The notes: a model not told the origin generated them from the letters alone. 46,095 nucleotides of DNA from an uncultured Pseudoxanthomonas sp. (GCF_946886695.1 NZ_CAMPJD010000039.1:1-46095); one strand, 5' to 3'; counted from the first letter of the stretch, positions 18,901 through 26,761 are shown. Numbers and translations are program-made.

Positions 18901-19295
18901 AGCGCAACCGCCTGCTGGGTGAGCTCTCCAGCATGGACGTTGGGTGGGCCTGGCGTCACGACGCGCTCGAGAGCACCACGCACGAGCTGTCTACCAAACT
19001 CCTTGAGTATGCCAGTGCGCGCGTTCCACCGATCATGGCGCGCAATGCCGTGAATATGTCCGTTTTTGGCGAGGCATATCCGCTGTACGCCAATACCCCC
19101 CACGAGGCCGTGGTGCTTCTCGCACGGCTTGCCGAGGATCCCGCCCTGCGGGCCATCGCAGTCGAAGCGGCCGCTGCCGCATCCAAGCGATTCGATTTCG
19201 CATCCGTCCGCGACTTCCTCCGTTCCCAAGGCCTCCTTCCGACGGATGGCGGCGGGGACGCTTTCCAACCACACGACTCAAGGATGTCAACATGA
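12996..19295 (+). CDS. Giant multi-domain glycosyltransferase (2099 residues)
   Basis: The protein strings together several glycosyltransferase units. After a helical N-terminus (about 1-220), unit A (about 225-625) is GT-B-like with a nucleotide-binding half containing LPFAMAHGVPVLAS. Unit B (about 640-960) resembles CgeB/DUF3880-type GTs: VFWNKEDPVHF, then FCFAGSYYEKYPERRRDFE and SQSMFARRAFELLAS. Unit C (about 964-1185) has the FDARDHYGPHYLRDLQLA segment of an unclear fold often found with unit B. A beta-rich stretch follows (about 1190-1320). Unit D (about 1325-1698) is GT4-like, with an E-x7-E type region VSRDEAMSSGLVPV. Unit E (about 1712-2085) is another GT4-like enzyme starting MRIAVYGDVNLN and containing YAGKFAPLWGIREML. 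The GTG start has a good ribosome site. The 3' end overlaps the lipoprotein gene. Number and order of linkages cannot be read. Confidence 0.82.
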   Translation: MDELRQNEAQERGRSAAHDADLSVFRSRMAQIAFHLGLHETSIVRELGAAQVEALRSARGAFALPGRLWRLLGRIRRGHARAALTTGEVTRHAADAFAKYQAHGFVEADATVSAQFLTMQERARVYAELADRVLPLSGTDACRFGDIAVSFDHEPSLTLWLGMLKYDAGQVGPALEVLSRLPADFPVHAEGTARITSLRGFARLLSRRPSIPKLVQENPGSPEDGGVLLVFGIEEATAPHVVHRALRLARTIVEGGRRVTCAMPAGFPVQEFLEHTSGEGGDLTALSIVRLDTLDASAPIDAYMQRLEQRLIALTEAERPSVVHAIGNYRVAIPAVSMARRRGAGFVYERTGFTEFSGETRVADWRSSELFHLEQSLEALAYQHASTVMVGTQRQVDEVRRRMAGETVNVEQLPTSVESRGNVGQAEARMALGLPVDGRIIGHVDAGSPFDGLSDIAAAIERGLLHVDRLIVLSDGEISDHARQAVSVLPVSQVELLGHMDLVAMARHMQACSVLAFAWRATAQADLQVSAYLPFAMAHGVPVLASSCYAFGDLARDGTTARVFSAGNVESLARCMSDILDDPAMAARLGAAAADMVAREHAWPEYVRRIHDAYKVAGEKFEVGPRLDTARSAALVHGERLRVAAIMDEFTHSCFSMECDLVQLTIDDWQAQLAESRPDFLLVESAWQGFEGQWEKRVAQAGSELRKLLAHCRREGVRTVFWNKEDPVHFSLFLRAASLFDVVFTTDIDRIKAYKRELGHDRVYLLPFACQPRVHNPIERYARKDAFCFAGSYYEKYPERRRDFEQLVEAAEALRPVEIYDRNHGKQDPGLQFPERYRSLIQGTLPVAEIDRAYKGYRYAITVNTVKQSQSMFARRAFELLASNTLTISNFSRGQKLMLGDLVVSGGSARSLRGALERRIATENDERRFRLIGLRKVMGEHTYAHRLAYMAHKVLGRPLVTQDASILIVCAVASQDHVDAAVRAFGVQVAGSKKLLLVVAQGFLPTLAPGSDIALITEQEAREIDPSVRWPDTLIGTFDARDHYGPHYLRDLQLAARYSDRPVLGKAAHYVATGDGPRLQDDGSQYRQHDMQWPLRRAVLSSRVLEGMSLHDVTRAGFSTMPLPGLAIAEFDYCEGGAGLDSATYVDSGLALDEGIPLPDLLAVAEATAGESTEERTEDLPGFHGAALQALFAPAAHAEGMLKLTHSLRGILLESRLPPKQHAYAYASRMFRASELVRDGFVDFHLVTESGLYVNAVMVYLDAAKNKLSHAIVSSDTNQSLPVPPATTWIRFALRVLGSGETTVKALVRGAVSPAMDHLMGRGHALLVSKDYPRYDDLYRYGFVHRRVLGYAESGYKVDVFRFSNAPLSFDEFEGVDVVAGQVEHLRLLLQGNRYESVLVHAMDPLMWQAIKPLLETRRVVVWVHGAEMQPWYRRISNLGDGEAAREMARRASEKRTAMWKEVLTYPHPNLRVVFVSRHLEEEAMMDLGIRVPEQQRSVIPNFVDGNLFRHEPKPAALRNRILSIRPFASAVYANDLSVKAIQRLSSEPFFGELEFTIIGDGSLFDETVAPLLEYPNVRLERRFLSQTQIAELHRTHGIFLVPSRMDSQGVSRDEAMSSGLVPVTSRVAAIPEFVDASCAILAEPEDAAGLAEGIALLHRDPELFGRMSLAASERARRISGREATIEKELQLIRGKAPQRALFHASSPAPSMRIAVYGDVNLNITDGSAIWAASLAEVLAGAHGVEVTLYLKAKIVQTHVIAPLLSLRGLRIVEPSMVKALTPSAALDAIQADDDVQAYDSIVLRGLELCDAAAQRNALRGRLWVYLTDVPQTPEEVTPEAEGRVSRIADAAGAVLCQTPQFQEYMEEWIPATQGKTRILPPMVPPAPTTTAARESHGLDVVYAGKFAPLWGIREMLDAVGTLRASGHVVTLHVYGDKIHNPADDTDFRPEIARRLAGDDGVIWHGAVERNRLLGELSSMDVGWAWRHDALESTTHELSTKLLEYASARVPPIMARNAVNMSVFGEAYPLYANTPHEAVVLLARLAEDPALRAIAVEAAAAASKRFDFASVRDFLRSQGLLPTDGGGDAFQPHDSRMST

Positions 19296-19768
19296 AGAAG
19301 CTACTGCTCGTCGCGGCACTGCCGCTCCTCTTCTCGGCGTGCAAGCAACCGGAACCCCCGGCTGCCGTGACCGATCCGGTCGCGTCCACCGAACCCGCCG
19401 GCCAACGGGCGGCGCTGCCGAAAGGCATCGCGCTCAGCGTTCCCTACGCCATTATCAGCGACGACTGGACCGATGACGCCGAGAGCCGCAAGCGGAAGAC
19501 CGTGATCGAGTTCGAGCGCGCCGATGCGGCTTCGATCGGGCGCGAGATCACTGAAAGCATGATCAAGGCGCGCTATCGACTGACGGGCACGTCCGAAGTC
19601 CGCGGCGGCGAACGGTTCAACTTCCGCGGCGATCCGGGCGTACGCGTGACCATCCTCGTGCGGCCGCGCGGTGCGGTCGCGCTGCAGAACGATGCATCGA
19701 CCGGCAACATCGAGTTCGGCTATAGCGAACCGCGTCAAGCGCCTGCCGCAGGACAGGAAACCAACTGA
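19292..19768 (+). CDS. Small lipoprotein, copy 1 of a paralogous pair
   Basis: The 158-residue protein begins with a lipoprotein signal: MKKLLL, hydrophobic core, and a lipobox LFSAC with Cys17. A proline-rich linker leads to a compact domain of about 100 residues starting ALPKGIALSVPYAIISDDW. The same domain with the same layout occurs in the lipoprotein at 32798-33286 (PLPEGIEFPFAYHRLNDNL), so the two are paralogues. AAGGA at 19280-19284 precedes the ATG by seven bases, and the ATG overlaps the stop of the giant GT, so it is translationally coupled to glycan synthesis. No known family is recognised. A role in the periplasmic or outer-membrane stage of glycan handling is inferred from position only. 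Confidence 0.82.
   Translation: MKKLLLVAALPLLFSACKQPEPPAAVTDPVASTEPAGQRAALPKGIALSVPYAIISDDWTDDAESRKRKTVIEFERADAASIGREITESMIKARYRLTGTSEVRGGERFNFRGDPGVRVTILVRPRGAVALQNDASTGNIEFGYSEPRQAPAAGQETN
19755..19760 (+). promoter_or_regulatory. Ribosome binding site that sets a GTG start
   Basis: AGGAAA nine bases before GTG at 19770. It supports starting the heparinase-like gene right after the lipoprotein stop rather than at an ATG at 19671, which lies inside the lipoprotein gene. Confidence 0.6.
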
Positions 19769-19769
19769 C

Positions 19770-22373
19770 GTGCAGCCGGGAGGACCAGCCGCCTCCCTGC
19801 AGGCATTCCGGTGGCCGGAAGGTTTCCGGTTGCGCGTGCAGGCGTTCCAGTCGAGCAGCGTGGCGTTGCGGGCGGGTCGGGAGCTCATCGAGGAGGGCAC
19901 GTATCGCTTCCGTGCTTTCCCTCCGGTGGCCATCGATCTGTTCGAGAACTGGACCGACAACCCGGTATCGAACCGGAGCTGGCAGTGGCACTCGGCCTCG
20001 TTCAACTTCATGCCCTGGCTGCTTGCGCTGCACGCGAACACCGGAGACCAGCGGGCGATCGACCATGCATCGCGCGGCATCGAATCATGGTACCGCCAGT
20101 TCGTCGCAGTCGACAGCGACTACGAGTTCGCCTGGCATGACCATGCCACGGCCAACCGCCTGGTGGCGGTGCTCTCGCTGCTTTGCCATCTGGAGATGTA
20201 CCCCGCACGGCTGGAAGTGGACGATGTTCTTCCGCATTTCCTCCAGGCGCATGGCGACCGGCTCTGCATGGAGGAGATGTATTCCCGGCACACCAATCAC
20301 GGAATCGACCAGTCGCGCGCCCTGTTGCTCCTGGCGACGTGCGCCCCCTGGTTGGAGCAGGCCGACCGCTGGCGCGACATCGCGATCTGCAGGCTTGAGG
20401 ACGAATTGGGCCAGGCATTCGCGTCGGACGGTGGACATGTCGAGAACAGTCCCGGGTACCACCAGTTCGTCAGCAGCCTGTTCACCGATGTGCTTGCCAC
20501 GTTTGGTGATGCATTGGACGCCGGGTTACAGGAGCGGATACGGACGACACTAGTGCAGGCCGCCGTCTTTGCGACGTGGATCGTGCGGCCCGATGGCAGG
20601 CTGCCGCCGATCGGCGACACGGAATGCAAGCCTGCGCACAACGTCTACCACACGTTAGTCGGAACGGTTGAGTACGCGAACGTACAGTGGGTCTGCAGCC
20701 GGGGCGGTGGAGGTGAAAAGCCGGCGGGATCGACAAGGATGTTTCCGGATGCCGGTTACTTCATCGCCCGCAGCGATTGGCAGGACGAGGCGCCGCTGCC
20801 GAGCGATGCCTATCATCTTGTTTTCCGGTGCGGGCGGGTGTCGGACTATCACCGGCATGACGATGACCTCTCGCTGACGCTCTGGTGGGGTTCCGACTGG
20901 CTGCTCGATGGCGGCGCTTACAGCTATGCGGAGCGCGATCCAGTCCGTCGGTACCTGCGCTCGAAGTGGGCGCACAACGTCGTGGTCGTCGACGATGCCG
21001 ATCCAGCCTGGAGCAGGGAAGGTGTGGAGGCGCCCGGCCGCCTTTGGCAGGTGAGCGCCGATGGGGGGCGGTCCATCGCGAAGGGTGAAACCTGTTCATA
21101 TCCTGGTTTCAATGCCACCCGGGAACTCCTCGTCGACAGTGGCGGGACGCACTTCGAAGTGACCGACCGACTGTCCGCTGCGGAAGAGAACGGCGCGGTC
21201 CGGAAGTTCGCCAGCCTGTGGCATGTCCCCGCGGACAAGACCATCGAAATCGAAGGGCAGACGGTACGGATATCCGATCCGGCGTTCCTGCGCGCGTTGC
21301 ATATCCGCAATCTTGGTACGGAATTCGATCGCATCCACGTCGTGGAATCTTTTCCGAACGGGGATATGCCTGCTTACTCACGGGAGCTTAATCGGGTCGA
21401 GCGATGCAAGCTGCTCGTCTTCGAGCGGTCCGGCGAACGTTTCGAAAGCCGGCTGGCATTTCAGCTGAAGGACAACAGGCCCGAGCACCGCGACGTGGGC
21501 ACCACCCATGCTCGCGCGCGTGGACTGCTCCGCAGTTACGGTTTCGATCCCTCCGCTTGGTGGCCCCGACAGTCGGCCCATCACGCGCGCAAGATCAGCG
21601 TACGCTTCGAGCAGGCGGGCCAGACGGGTGTGAGCAGCGATGCCCTGGTGGAGCAACTGGTCGCCATGGCGACCCTCAGGCAAGGTCGTCACAGGCCGAC
21701 GCTGCATCTTTCCAACATGGGATATCCCGATGCCGGTCTGATCGAGATGCGGTTGCGTGCCACGATGCGCCTCCTGCCCGCGGGTGAAGTCTACCTGCCC
21801 GCACCCGTGCAGCGCCTGATACGCGATTGGCCGGAACAGGAGCGGCGGCTCTTCATCGATGCGATCCACCTGCTGCACGCTGGCGTAAAGCCCGGGCCCG
21901 AGATGTTCAACGGCATCGTCAACAGCAGCCAGGGCCAGTACCAGGACCTGTTCTGGCGTGGCGACGAGGATGCCGTACGCATCCTGATGCTGCGCCACCC
22001 TGTCGATGCCGCGCTGAACGCCATGGCGCATGCGCGTCCGGCCGCAGGATGGCGCAGTTGCAGCGACGCGGAGGCGGCACTCGTGCGCCAGATCGAGCGG
22101 CTGGAGCGGTTCGCCGCCTGGTCGGGCAGGCAGGATTTCGCACTCGCCTTCCGTATCGAGGACTTTGCCCTCGATCCTTTTCCCGTGCTCGACGACATCG
22201 GCCGGTTGGCCCGTTCCCCCGTGGACCCTCGGGCACTGGCCTCGTTGCCGGCGATGCCTCCGATGGCCGCAGCGCAGTCCGATGCAGAGCTGGAATCCCT
22301 GCATGGCATCGATGCGCGCCCGCGGTTGCGCGAGCGCCTGGGAACGGTCATGGATGCGCTCGGCTATGCATGA
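19770..22373 (+). CDS. Heparinase II/III-like protein fused to a sulfotransferase-like domain
   Basis: The 867-residue protein has two parts. The N-terminal 610 residues match heparinase II/III-type polysaccharide lyases: an alpha/alpha toroid (about 40-330) and a beta-sandwich (about 340-600). Catalytic-type residues are Asn176-His177 in TNHGIDQSR, Tyr230 in NSPGYHQF, and His361/His363 in DYHRHDDDLSL. The C-terminal 225 residues look sulfotransferase-like: LHLSNMG near 645, MLRHPVDAALN at 740-750, and FRIEDFALDP at 794-803. However, the PAPS loop lacks the usual GTT residues (GYPDAGL), so activity is doubtful. No signal peptide is seen, so it should be cytoplasmic, unlike the secreted homologue at 27735. 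It may be a polymer-processing, epimerase-like or modifying enzyme; a strict lyase role is not certain. Confidence 0.82.
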   Translation: MQPGGPAASLQAFRWPEGFRLRVQAFQSSSVALRAGRELIEEGTYRFRAFPPVAIDLFENWTDNPVSNRSWQWHSASFNFMPWLLALHANTGDQRAIDHASRGIESWYRQFVAVDSDYEFAWHDHATANRLVAVLSLLCHLEMYPARLEVDDVLPHFLQAHGDRLCMEEMYSRHTNHGIDQSRALLLLATCAPWLEQADRWRDIAICRLEDELGQAFASDGGHVENSPGYHQFVSSLFTDVLATFGDALDAGLQERIRTTLVQAAVFATWIVRPDGRLPPIGDTECKPAHNVYHTLVGTVEYANVQWVCSRGGGGEKPAGSTRMFPDAGYFIARSDWQDEAPLPSDAYHLVFRCGRVSDYHRHDDDLSLTLWWGSDWLLDGGAYSYAERDPVRRYLRSKWAHNVVVVDDADPAWSREGVEAPGRLWQVSADGGRSIAKGETCSYPGFNATRELLVDSGGTHFEVTDRLSAAEENGAVRKFASLWHVPADKTIEIEGQTVRISDPAFLRALHIRNLGTEFDRIHVVESFPNGDMPAYSRELNRVERCKLLVFERSGERFESRLAFQLKDNRPEHRDVGTTHARARGLLRSYGFDPSAWWPRQSAHHARKISVRFEQAGQTGVSSDALVEQLVAMATLRQGRHRPTLHLSNMGYPDAGLIEMRLRATMRLLPAGEVYLPAPVQRLIRDWPEQERRLFIDAIHLLHAGVKPGPEMFNGIVNSSQGQYQDLFWRGDEDAVRILMLRHPVDAALNAMAHARPAAGWRSCSDAEAALVRQIERLERFAAWSGRQDFALAFRIEDFALDPFPVLDDIGRLARSPVDPRALASLPAMPPMAAAQSDAELESLHGIDARPRLRERLGTVMDALGYA

Positions 22374-22384
22374 CCGGTTCCATT

Positions 22385-22402
22385 GCCGTGGCCTTCCACG
22401 GC
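22385..22402 (+). terminator. Intra-operon hairpin before a GT4 gene
   Basis: GCCGTGG (22385-22391), loop CCTT, CCACGGC (22396-22402), in the 96-bp gap between the heparinase fusion gene and the next GT gene. There is no T run, so it may stabilise or process the mRNA rather than terminate it. Confidence 0.35.
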
Positions 22403-22469
22403 CGCCCCGATACTCGGTGGTAGATGACGCCCCGAGTCGCCACAAGATACCCACAGGAGTGGAATAGAG

Positions 22470-23636
22470 ATGCGTATCCGATCGCTCGCCGACGGCGTCG
22501 TTACCCCCGCGGAATCCGTCCTCGCCGCGCTCACCGCGCAGGCGAGCCGCACTGAGGGACTGCCGTTCCTGCTCAACTATGCCCCCGTCGCGGAGATGAA
22601 TCCTTTCCAGCGTCTGCTCTACTGCCGCGCTTCGGACAAAGGATTCGCGCTGGTGCCGGCGACCAGCTTTGAGCAGGTGGCGCCGGTCAGCTGGGGGGGG
22701 CGTTCGGTCGTGCATCTCCATTGGCTCGCCTCGGTCCTGTCAGACGCACAGACCATGCAACAGGCGCGGGAACGTATCGCAGCGTTCCGTGCGCGCCTGG
22801 GAATGTGGCGCGCGGCGGGACACCGCATCGTATGGAGCATGCACAACGTACTGCCGCACGATTGCACGATGCCCGAGGCCGAGGTCGAACTGCGGCACGT
22901 CATCGTCGAGCAGGCGGACGCCGTCCACATCCTGTCCAGGACCTCCGGCGACGAGGCGCGCCGATATTTCGTCCTTCCGGAGGAAAAAACGTTCCATCTC
23001 CCGCATCCCTCCTACGAGGGCTGGTATGCCGACGTCGGTGATCGCATGACGGCGCGCATGGACCTTGGGCTGGCCGTGGACGAGTTCGTGTTCGTGGCGT
23101 TCGGATCGATGCAGCGTTACAAGGGACTGACCGACCTGGTCGATGCTTTCGTCGAGCTGAAGCACCGCCACCCGCACCGTCGCTTCCAGCTGATCCTCGC
23201 AGGCAAAATCGTGGACAAGGACTTCCACGCCGAAATCGTCGCCAAGTGCGAGCATATTTCGGGAACACGGGTGATCGGCAGCGCCATGGAGGAACGGCAG
23301 GTCCAGACGCTGATGCGGGGCGCGGACGTGTCCGTTGCGCCTTACCGGAAGACGCTCAATTCCGGCGTCGCACTGCTCGCGAGCACGTTCCGCTGCCCCC
23401 TGGTCGCGCCACGGGCAGGAGGACTGACGGAATTGTTCGCCGCAGATCCTCGCCTGCTCTACGGGGGAGGAGAAGGCGATGGCCTGGTGGACGCGATGGA
23501 GCGCGCGCTGACCCACACGCCCGCACCGGTCGTGTTCGATCACATCCTGGAAGAGCATCGACCCGCGAGGATATCGACCCGGTTCTTCGATGAGTTGCGG
23601 ACCAGATTCTTTGCGGCTAAGGGAGGCGTGCGATGA
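22470..23636 (+). CDS. Glycosyltransferase, GT4-like
   Basis: The 388-residue GT-B enzyme has the N-terminal pattern SVVHLHWLASVL and VWSMHNVLPHD, typical of a GT4 branch in exopolysaccharide clusters (a Trp in HWLA and the His-Asn of HNxxPH). The C-terminal Rossmann half begins VFVAFGSMQRYKGLTDLVDA and carries the donor-binding region LMRGADVSVAPYRKTLNSGVALLA, where the usual E-x7-E is altered. The donor is unknown. GGAG lies ten bases before the ATG. The stop overlaps the next gene as ATGA, and a GGGAGG site in its last codons serves that gene. Confidence 0.83.
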   Translation: MRIRSLADGVVTPAESVLAALTAQASRTEGLPFLLNYAPVAEMNPFQRLLYCRASDKGFALVPATSFEQVAPVSWGGRSVVHLHWLASVLSDAQTMQQARERIAAFRARLGMWRAAGHRIVWSMHNVLPHDCTMPEAEVELRHVIVEQADAVHILSRTSGDEARRYFVLPEEKTFHLPHPSYEGWYADVGDRMTARMDLGLAVDEFVFVAFGSMQRYKGLTDLVDAFVELKHRHPHRRFQLILAGKIVDKDFHAEIVAKCEHISGTRVIGSAMEERQVQTLMRGADVSVAPYRKTLNSGVALLASTFRCPLVAPRAGGLTELFAADPRLLYGGGEGDGLVDAMERALTHTPAPVVFDHILEEHRPARISTRFFDELRTRFFAAKGGVR

Positions 23637-26600
23637 ACCGTCAGGCGGATGGAGTGCTGTCGGGAGGCGGACTGCAGCCCCGCTCAGCGGTGTTCCCTGT
23701 GGTCGCATTCGAACATTACAGGTTCCGTATCGATGCGATCGACCAGGCCGATGCCGTGAATGCGCGCGGCCTGGTCGGCAAGCTGGAGTTTCTCGCCGGC
23801 GACGGGCGCACGCTGGACGTCAAGGCCGATGGCAGCGTCAGGACGGATAGGCACGGTGCCGTCGTCTACCTGCCGACGCACGCGGGCGATGACAAGGCCG
23901 CGTGGTCGGAGAACCGGATCACGGCGCCAGCCGAGGCGGTCCAGGTGCGCGTTACCGTGCGCAACTGGAAGTGCTCTGCGTCGGTGTCCATCGTCGGTGG
24001 GCTGGAGATGCGGCACGAAACAATACCGGAGTTGTTCTCGGACTCGTTCCCCGTCCACGGCGGCGCGCCTTATCGACTGGATATCGCGCTCCGGGACAGC
24101 GTCAAGGTCGATCGGGCGGCCCTGCTGATCGTCCGATACCTGGATGCAGCGGGTGCGGTCATCGCCGGCCCTTACGCCGGCTGTCTGACGTCGGAGCTGT
24201 TCGGGCACTACCGCTACCTCAACGCCAATACCCAGAGCGTTTCTTCGAGAATACTTCTGGCTACCCCCAAGGGCGCGGCTACGCTGGTGGTCAACGTGCG
24301 TCGCTGGCGCAGCCAGGGCACGGCGCTCGAACTTGCCGAAGCGCCCGTCTTCGTGCTCGACGTGCCCGACACGATGGTGTCTGGCGAATGGGACATGCTG
24401 CCCGTTGCGGGATGGAGCTCGCACTATCCCTTGACCGAGGCGGGCGCGGGGCTTTCGCACCTCTCGCTGGTGTGTGGAACCAACCTCACGTCCAGAGGGG
24501 CGTTCCCGCGGATGGCGGCAGAGTTCGTGGACGTGGCGGGCAACCCGATACCGGTGACGTTGAATGGTCTGGAAGGGGCACAGCGTCAGGCGCTGACATT
24601 GTCTGCACCCGACCATGAAGGGCGCTGTCACGCCTTCCTGTGGCGCCCAGAAGGCGCGGTCGCGCTCAGGGTGGGCATCGTCGAGACCGGCAGCCGTTAC
24701 GTCATGTTGCGTAACGATCTGGCGCTGCGTGGCGTTGCCGGCCACGCCGTGCCGGATTCCCTCTGTACGCCGTGTGCGCCCGGCGAGCATCTTGAGATGA
24801 AGTGCAGCGCATCACCCCGCTGGACCGCGGTCGTGGCGCTGGATGCCGTCACGTCCGTACAGGCCTCCGGGCGTCCCCCGTCGTTGCAGGTTTCCTTCCA
24901 CGATGCGGCAGGCAAGCCGCTGAGCCTCAAGGGCACGCTGACGAAAGCCGAAGGCGCCGTGACCATCTACACGGATGCCGGCGTGTCGGCCACGCTGTCG
25001 GACCTGCCCACCGGCAGCCAGGAGCTGATGGGGGCGCGCGCGCTGCTCAGGCTGCTGCCGCCCGCAGGCACAGCGACGATGGCGGTGAAAGCGGCATGTC
25101 CGGAATCGCGCATCATGATGGCGTCCCTCCACGTGCGTGGTTTCGATGTGCTGCAGGAGGATCGCATGTCGCTCGAAGCCATCAACGACATCCTGCCGCT
25201 GGAGGACCAATCCGTGGAGACGGCGCGCTGGTTCGCCCACGAGTTGCATCGCCGCTACACACACGAGCCGCGTGCGCAGGTCCACCTGCTCGATGCGTTC
25301 CGCAGGTTGGGTGAACTCGATGCCATCGAGACGGTGGCGCACCAGGCGCTCGCCACCAGCGGAGCCGCGACGGCGAAACTGCGCCTGAAGGCACGGGTGG
25401 CCCTGGGGCAACTGCAGGAACTGGACGTGCACTGGCTTCCCGCCGTGGGCATGGTCCCGTCAGTGCGGGCGGTACCAGGCGGGGAAGGTCCGCTGCGGGT
25501 AGCCCATCTTTTCAAGACGACGGTGCCAGCCGAGAACACCGGCGGCGCGATCCGTTGCCTGAACATCGTCAATTTCCAGCGCGAGGCCGGCATGCAGCCG
25601 CTGGTCATCACTCCTCTGGGCTATCCCGCCCGCGGAGGATCCGGTGCGCCCTGGGAGAAGGAACTGATCGACGACGTGCCGTACTTCCGCCTCAACTGCG
25701 TCGGGAGCGACGAACTGCGTGTGGTACCCAGTCCTGTGCAGCTCGACTTCACCGCCATGCTGACCGCGCGCCTGCTGGCTCAGGAGGGCGTCGACCTCAT
25801 ACAGGCCAGTTCCGGGTACCGCGGGTACGAACAGGCTCTGGTGGGCTTGTCGGTGTCGCGGGCGCTGGGGGTGCCGTTCGTCTACGAGGTGCGTTCCTAT
25901 CATGAACACACATGGCGCCCCCTGTCGGACTGGGTTCTCGACGCGCCGCATACCTTGCGACGTATCGAGCAGGAGAACCGCTGCATGCGGGAAGCGGATG
26001 CCGTGGTGACGATCTGCGAGACCATGAAGGCGGGGCTCGTGGAGCGGGGCATTCCGCCGGAAAAGGTGTTTGTGGTGCCCAACAGTGTCGACCTCGAGCA
26101 CTTCGCCACGCCAGCGCAGGAGTCCGTGGATGCTCTGCGCGAGAATCTGGGCCTGGGGCAGGGCCCCGTCGTGGGTTACATCTCCAATGTATCCAAGCGC
26201 GAGGGACATCATGTGCTGCTGCGCGCGGTGGCGCAGGCCCTGGCGCAAGGCGTTGCCATCCAGTGCCTGGTTGTGGGCAAGGGCCGGGAACTGGTCCAGC
26301 TGCGTCGCCTGGCGCAGGAACTCGGCATCGAATCGTCCGTTTTCTTCACAGGAGAGGTCCCTCACGAGCAGATTTCCGCCTACTACAGCCTCATCGACAT
26401 CTTCGTGGTGCCGCGGATCACCGATTTCGCCAGCGACTTCGTCACGCCGATGAAGCCGTTCGAGGCCATGGCCATGCGGAGACCGCTGGTGGTAAGTGAC
26501 CGTCCAGCCCTCATTGAAATCGTGGGAGAGAACGAAGAGCGCGGACTGATCTTCCCGGCTGGCGATCACGTCGCGCTTGCTCAAAGACTGGTGGAGCTCG

Positions 26601-26761
26601 TCGGTGAGCCGGCGCGTGCCGAGGCCATCGTGAAGGCGGCGAGGGAGTGGATTGAGACGTCCCGCTCGTGGGTCGGTACCATCAGGACCTACGAGAACGT
26701 CTACGCATTCGCCCGCCAGAAGGCGGCCGCACGGCGACAGGATGTCGGAGCACGGGGCTGA
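23633..26761 (+). CDS. Glycosyltransferase (GT4) with long beta-rich N-terminal modules
   Basis: The 1042-residue protein has an N-terminal half (about 1-520) without catalytic motifs. It is rich in beta strands and looks like three related sandwich modules of about 150-180 residues, each beginning with a hydrophobic strand and ending near an aromatic/Arg-rich strand (RVTVRNWKCSASV, VVNVRRWRSQGTAL, VALRVGIVETGSRYVML). A short helical linker (about 540-610) joins a GT4 domain (about 625-1035): VAHLFKTTVPAENTGGAIR, VYEVRSYHEHTW, VPNSVDLEHF, VGYISNVSKREGHHVLL, and the E-x7-E region PMKPFEAMAMRRPLVVS. The beta modules may bind the growing glycan (inference). GGGAGG precedes the ATG, which overlaps the previous stop. 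Confidence 0.82.
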   Translation: MNRQADGVLSGGGLQPRSAVFPVVAFEHYRFRIDAIDQADAVNARGLVGKLEFLAGDGRTLDVKADGSVRTDRHGAVVYLPTHAGDDKAAWSENRITAPAEAVQVRVTVRNWKCSASVSIVGGLEMRHETIPELFSDSFPVHGGAPYRLDIALRDSVKVDRAALLIVRYLDAAGAVIAGPYAGCLTSELFGHYRYLNANTQSVSSRILLATPKGAATLVVNVRRWRSQGTALELAEAPVFVLDVPDTMVSGEWDMLPVAGWSSHYPLTEAGAGLSHLSLVCGTNLTSRGAFPRMAAEFVDVAGNPIPVTLNGLEGAQRQALTLSAPDHEGRCHAFLWRPEGAVALRVGIVETGSRYVMLRNDLALRGVAGHAVPDSLCTPCAPGEHLEMKCSASPRWTAVVALDAVTSVQASGRPPSLQVSFHDAAGKPLSLKGTLTKAEGAVTIYTDAGVSATLSDLPTGSQELMGARALLRLLPPAGTATMAVKAACPESRIMMASLHVRGFDVLQEDRMSLEAINDILPLEDQSVETARWFAHELHRRYTHEPRAQVHLLDAFRRLGELDAIETVAHQALATSGAATAKLRLKARVALGQLQELDVHWLPAVGMVPSVRAVPGGEGPLRVAHLFKTTVPAENTGGAIRCLNIVNFQREAGMQPLVITPLGYPARGGSGAPWEKELIDDVPYFRLNCVGSDELRVVPSPVQLDFTAMLTARLLAQEGVDLIQASSGYRGYEQALVGLSVSRALGVPFVYEVRSYHEHTWRPLSDWVLDAPHTLRRIEQENRCMREADAVVTICETMKAGLVERGIPPEKVFVVPNSVDLEHFATPAQESVDALRENLGLGQGPVVGYISNVSKREGHHVLLRAVAQALAQGVAIQCLVVGKGRELVQLRRLAQELGIESSVFFTGEVPHEQISAYYSLIDIFVVPRITDFASDFVTPMKPFEAMAMRRPLVVSDRPALIEIVGENEERGLIFPAGDHVALAQRLVELVGEPARAEAIVKAAREWIETSRSWVGTIRTYENVYAFARQKAAARRQDVGARG

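Noticed and set aside
21378..22721. A 447-codon minus-strand frame opposite the heparinase fusion and the next GT
   Set aside because: It crosses an intergenic gap and two real genes and has antisense composition.
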